NCBI GenBank assembly: GCA_008828725.1
Contig: MEHQ01003403.1
Coordinates: 606,173 to 670,172, forward strand
Reading direction: 5' to 3'
DNA: 64,000 nucleotides
Source of the DNA: Saccharina japonica
Lineage: Eukaryota > Sar > Phaeophyceae > Laminariales > Laminariaceae
A model generated the notes under the pieces. That model had not been told where the DNA came from and made no database searches. It worked only from the letters and a program-made list of their open reading frames with translations. Numbering within the stretch: the first letter of the stretch is position 1; each line of letters begins with the position of its first letter. This document shows positions 60,381 through 64,000 of this stretch, in pieces. Made by a program: the position numbers and the translations under genes.

Positions 60381-62986
60381 GTACGCCAGGCATCCTTTGT
60401 AGCGAACGTTACGTATATACAACCGTACGAGTAGTTTTGTCACACGAAGGGCGGGTACGTGTACTTTAATTGAAACGTGCCCCGTAAACAGCGTGCGAAC
60501 ATGCCGTTGGAAACCCCCAACTTCGATAGTTTCGGCGGTAGCTGCTTCGCATGTTTCTTATGCGACGTTGCTCCTCTAACCCCGACGCTTACGCCACATT
60601 GACGACGCTATCCATACCTTTATCAGCGGTCGACACTCAGCGAGGCTCCCCCTGCCGCCCTCCCTTGTTTCTGTGCCTTAACGTTCTTTGCTCGACCCCT
60701 CTAGGAACGGGAGTACGTCGCATGCGCTAACCCAGCACTAGGCTCGTCGTCATGCCCCGGGGGGGGTGCATTATTGTTTAATGAAATGTAAAGGGAAGAA
60801 CGGGCCATGAAGGTTGTAAAACAGTGTCGTACGTTTGCCGATGTTGATTGGCCACGGCGGGCATGCGCGGCATAACTTGTGCACGGCAGTTCACGCCCTG
60901 TTGTTGGATATTGACGGGAGAAGTTGCGGCGTAACTCATGGTCGGCGGCGGCTACCACTCTGTCGCGCTTCTGTTTTTTTGTTGCACTACTGTCGCCGCC
61001 GACGCCCGCGCGTCCATCTGCGGCAGTGCCCGCGGGGCGAGTGTAGAGGCGAGGCGACGACGCGTTGCGCTTTAGGCCCGCTTTGCTGTGTCTCGCCTTT
61101 GGTAGTTGGGGCGATTACTTTTAATAGTGGTTTGCTTGTTTTGTTATCGGCGCGACTGATAAGTGTCCACCAGTGAAAGCATTCGAGAAACGAGATGGAC
61201 GGCCTGGCGTTCAGATTGAGAGTTTGTGCTTGGTGTTGTATGATGACCCTGTTACTGACTGCCTGTAGGCAAACGAGTAGTGAAACACTAGTAGCAAGCA
61301 CTCTACGGTGACCATATTTAGTTGATCTGCGAAAGAAACCCCGTAAGGGGGTTTCTACTTTTTACGGGAAGGATTTGGGGTACGTTAGGGTTTTTGTTTT
61401 TACGGAACAGGAGGTTTCGCTTGCTTGCTTGAGCACGATTAGGCCCGGGAGGTAGTGGTTCAGGAAATCACTTGACAGGTTGCACTCATTAGTAGTTTGG
61501 GCCAGTCGTTGCATGCATTTGATCGTTCGTTTCTCTCTTTTTGCTTGCGCATTTTTGGCATTTTGCATGTTTTGCATTGTTTGCTCTTAGTTTTTGCGGA
61601 GACATATCTCCCATCCCCATAAAGGGCATATTTCGGGATGTGCCCGCCTTCAATTTTGTTTGTGTCGTGTTCGTGTTTGTTGTTGCCGTCGTGCTGATGT
61701 AGCTTGCTTTGAAGCTCTTGCTGGTGCAGAAAGGGATGTGGGCTTCGGAGGCCCCCCTCGCTTGTTCGCTGTTTCCACTGCGCGAGGCACATCGTACGCA
61801 GGCTTTGTGTGAATGGCAAAGGTCGCACTGTTTCGTTCTTCACGGCAGGTTGTTGATACGAGGTAGAAGTGGGAACTTTTGTCCTAGTGTATTCATAGCC
61901 CAGTTTCTCAGACAACTACGTAGTATGAATAGCTTAATAACTGGCGCAGGATGTTGACTAGCTTCGACATTCTGAGGTGTACGGATCGTGTTATTTTCTT
62001 TCCCGTGACAGCGTGTTGAGCAACACTTTTATTTTTTCCCTGTAGTGACCAGCTCTTTTTATTTGTTGCGGCTCGAGACCTCCACGGAAAATCCTGGTCC
62101 TGTACTCGTAGTCACGTATTGTTGATTGATCGATGATTGATTTATGATTTGAGTCTAGAAGGGTGACGTAGCACCTGGTACATGTACTCGTAGTGATCTT
62201 GAAACCGTACACGTAACATATGGATAGCTCTATAGTCTAGACGTATACCCTTTTATTGTACCACGTATGCTTTTGCATGCATTTTGGTCGTCCATCGCGA
62301 TACTCGAGGTTCAGGCCTCGAGCATTCCTTGTAGCGCATGTGCGGCGCGCCCTTACGTTTTTGTACAGACACATCAAATGAATGTTAAGTTAATTATTAT
62401 TAATATGTTTTCGATGTTACGTTGCCATTTTTTTTAGGTTTCTCCTGACGTGTTCTCTTTTTTATTTCTTGATCGATTGTAAGTAGTGCGTATGATATGT
62501 TGCGAGTAGTTTCTCCGACATCCGACGCATTTTATGTCGTGTCTGAGCTCGTTCCTGTTCTCGATTCCTTCCGGCACAATTTCCTTGGAGTTGAAGGCTG
62601 TCGCTTGTAGCGTTGTAGCGGCGTGACGGGACTTTTTTGTTTCGTCTTGAAAGCCATCATGATTCAATTTACATAAGACACCTTGATGATCCGTTTATGT
62701 ACTTCAGGACCAGACGGACCCCTCGCGCCCACGATACTAAGGAGCCCGTCGGGACGCGCGGATACCTGCTACGAGTACTCGTTGCTCCATAGCGTGCCGT
62801 GGTCCGATGTGGACTTCTCAGTAAAGTTGTTCAGGTCGGATATTTTGCAATATTATTTTAGTCACTGAAAACGGAAGGGAGTCGGATTTTGCACCGGCAA
62901 AAAATGCTACCACATCGTTAATTGTATGAGCCACCGTATCGTGATTTTGGCTTTATTTCATAGGGGAATGAAAAACAGAACATAGG
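60381..62986. other. Region 3' of the glycosidase gene, no supported gene
   Basis: About 2.6 kb. The first part presumably contains the 3' UTR. A small perfect hairpin (61335-61342 / 61348-61355, GAAACCCC/GGGGTTTC) is present. The minus-strand open frame at 61460-61915 lacks splice context and recognisable motifs. I see nothing else. Confidence 0.5.
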
Positions 62987-63088
62987 TCAGATTTTGAACT
63001 CCATCACACGGACGAGTGATCCATGCTGGGTTAGGCGGCCAACCTTCACCACCAGCTCCTCGAAGAAGGGAACGGAATGCGAAACCTC
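62987..63088 (-). CDS. Possible last coding exon of an unidentified gene
   Basis: A 102-nt open frame follows a CCCCAG acceptor at 63089-63090 and ends in TGA. It reads EVSHSVPFFEELVVKVGRLT, then QHGSLVRVMEFKI. Residue mix and acceptor make it look like a genuine C-terminal exon. Upstream on the same strand, 63100-63200 has another open stretch (DYDRRKQLVILKNESSLL) in a different frame that could be the preceding exon, but the gap would be an implausibly short intron of about 37 nt. No family recognised; the rest of the gene would lie toward or beyond the window end. Confidence 0.3.
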   Translation of the reverse strand, partial: EVSHSVPFFEELVVKVGRLTQHGSLVRVMEFKI

Positions 63089-64000
63089 CTGGGGAGCTGC
63101 GTAAGGGTTTTCCTAGTCGCTGAACCAGCAAGGAGCTTTCGTTCTTGAGGATCACGAGCTGCTTGCGGCGGTCGTAGTCAGAAAAAAAACGATGGACTGT
63201 TTTGATGGTCTCGAATTTTGTTTGGGCAGCGCAGCTGTTGCTGGACGGCCCCAACACACGCGATGTCGGCCAAGAATATACTGATGCTCTCCCTGTCCGT
63301 GGTGGTGGATGCACGGGTGTTGTGTCCCAGCTGTGTATCAGAGTAGCCAAGCGCGTATCGTTGTGATCCATCATAGCCCACAGACCCCCGGTCTATAATC
63401 CATACCTGGTACACACTTTGGTTGTATAATGCCTCCAAGGTTTCGTGCAAAATATTTTTCAATCACTTGTAAAAGCGGTGAAGCCGCCGAAAAAAACATA
63501 TGGCGAAATTTTATCATCGATAAAATCTCGGAGGAGCAGTTTTTTTCACCAAACAGACCCCCCGTAAGATGCAATTCTGATCAACTCTGATCAGATTTGG
63601 GACCAGATGCCCTGAAGCCTCCGTAAATATTAATGCATTCACCTTGAATAATATTGCACAAAACCCGGCCTCAAGACACAGTCGACACAGGGGAATCGTT
63701 AGTTGATCTGGCGGACGAATACTCCGGCATATCGTCACTTTCGTGGGAACTAACACAGGGCTTGCAGCGAACCGCCGAGCCGCTGCGATGTCCATCCACG
63801 CCGGGCATGTCCAAGGGGGGATCCACATATATATATATACTAGGGAATAAGTGCCCCCCCCGCCCCCACGGCGGTAGGGCCAGATTGAAGCAAGTAGTAA
63901 TGGAGATGATAGAGGGTCGAAATAAATATAATAGGAATAAATAGGAAACAAATTGACGGCGAAGGTTAATAGGAGTACAAATAATGGTGAAGAAAATAAA
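63089..64000. other. Window end, unresolved
   Basis: Overlapping minus-strand open frames (63178-63462 and 63100-63374) may contain upstream exons of the candidate gene ending at 62987, but frames and splice sites do not agree. A short C-run and (TA)n are near 63825-63860. No firm feature. Confidence 0.3.

Noticed and set aside
61335-61355. GAAACCCC/GGGGTTTC hairpin as a bacterial-type terminator
   Set aside because: This is a eukaryotic nuclear locus. The hairpin is short and nearly 1 kb from the stop codon.
61460-61915. 151-codon minus-strand open frame
   Set aside because: Composition is low-complexity and basic, with no motif or splice signals; it probably overlaps 3' UTR or intergenic sequence.

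Overview
This is nuclear DNA from a eukaryote with large, intron-rich genes. All introns I could place use GT-AG. Two predicted proteins start with a signal peptide followed by an 'SAFVSPP' or 'PAFLLP' motif, as in plastid proteins of algae with a red-derived secondary plastid. There is also a nucleus-encoded plant-type ferredoxin and a Derlin with a signal-peptide-like leader. Together these point to a photosynthetic stramenopile (ochrophyte), perhaps a brown alga or a relative. That placement is inference; no rRNA or other marker gene is present.

Layout. (1) 205-6642 (+): the last five coding exons of a WDR70-like WD40 protein, whose 5' part lies outside the window. (2) 8744-17279 (-): a complete eight-exon Derlin gene, tail-to-tail with WDR70. 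Its N-terminal extension suggests the symbiont-derived (SELMA-type) Der1 of the periplastid membrane. (3) 17657-19586 (+): a two-exon [2Fe-2S] ferredoxin, head-to-head with Derlin across about 377 bp. (4) 22460-39869 (+): a complete 16-exon phosphohexomutase (phosphoglucomutase/phosphomannomutase superfamily) with a plastid-targeting leader and a 6.3-kb first intron. An unidentified proline-rich antisense exon may be nested in that intron. (5) 44200-60380 (+): a complete 16-exon secreted protein of about 758 residues. It joins a cysteine-rich PAN/apple-like N-terminus, a GH128 (Asl1-like) glycosidase domain, an S/T/P linker and a TOS1-like module (DUF2403/DUF2401). (6) 62987-63088 (-): a possible last exon of a further gene.

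The exon models were built by hand from reading frame, splice motifs, phase and remembered family motifs. In all five genes the phases close exactly.

Introns and intergenic DNA hold several dispersed repeat families that I could define by comparing copies: a tRNA-derived SINE, at least two MITE-like families, a GATC-rich element, a C-run element and a short palindrome-containing repeat. There are also long (TAC)n tracts, several local tandem duplications and perfect hairpins. One 1.4-kb tandem duplication has its junction at the window's only ambiguous base, so it may be an assembly artefact.

Functionally, three of the five genes are tied to the plastid (import, electron transfer, sugar-phosphate conversion). 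One is predicted to act on extracellular beta-glucans, and one is a nuclear WD40 scaffold. They do not form an obvious pathway.
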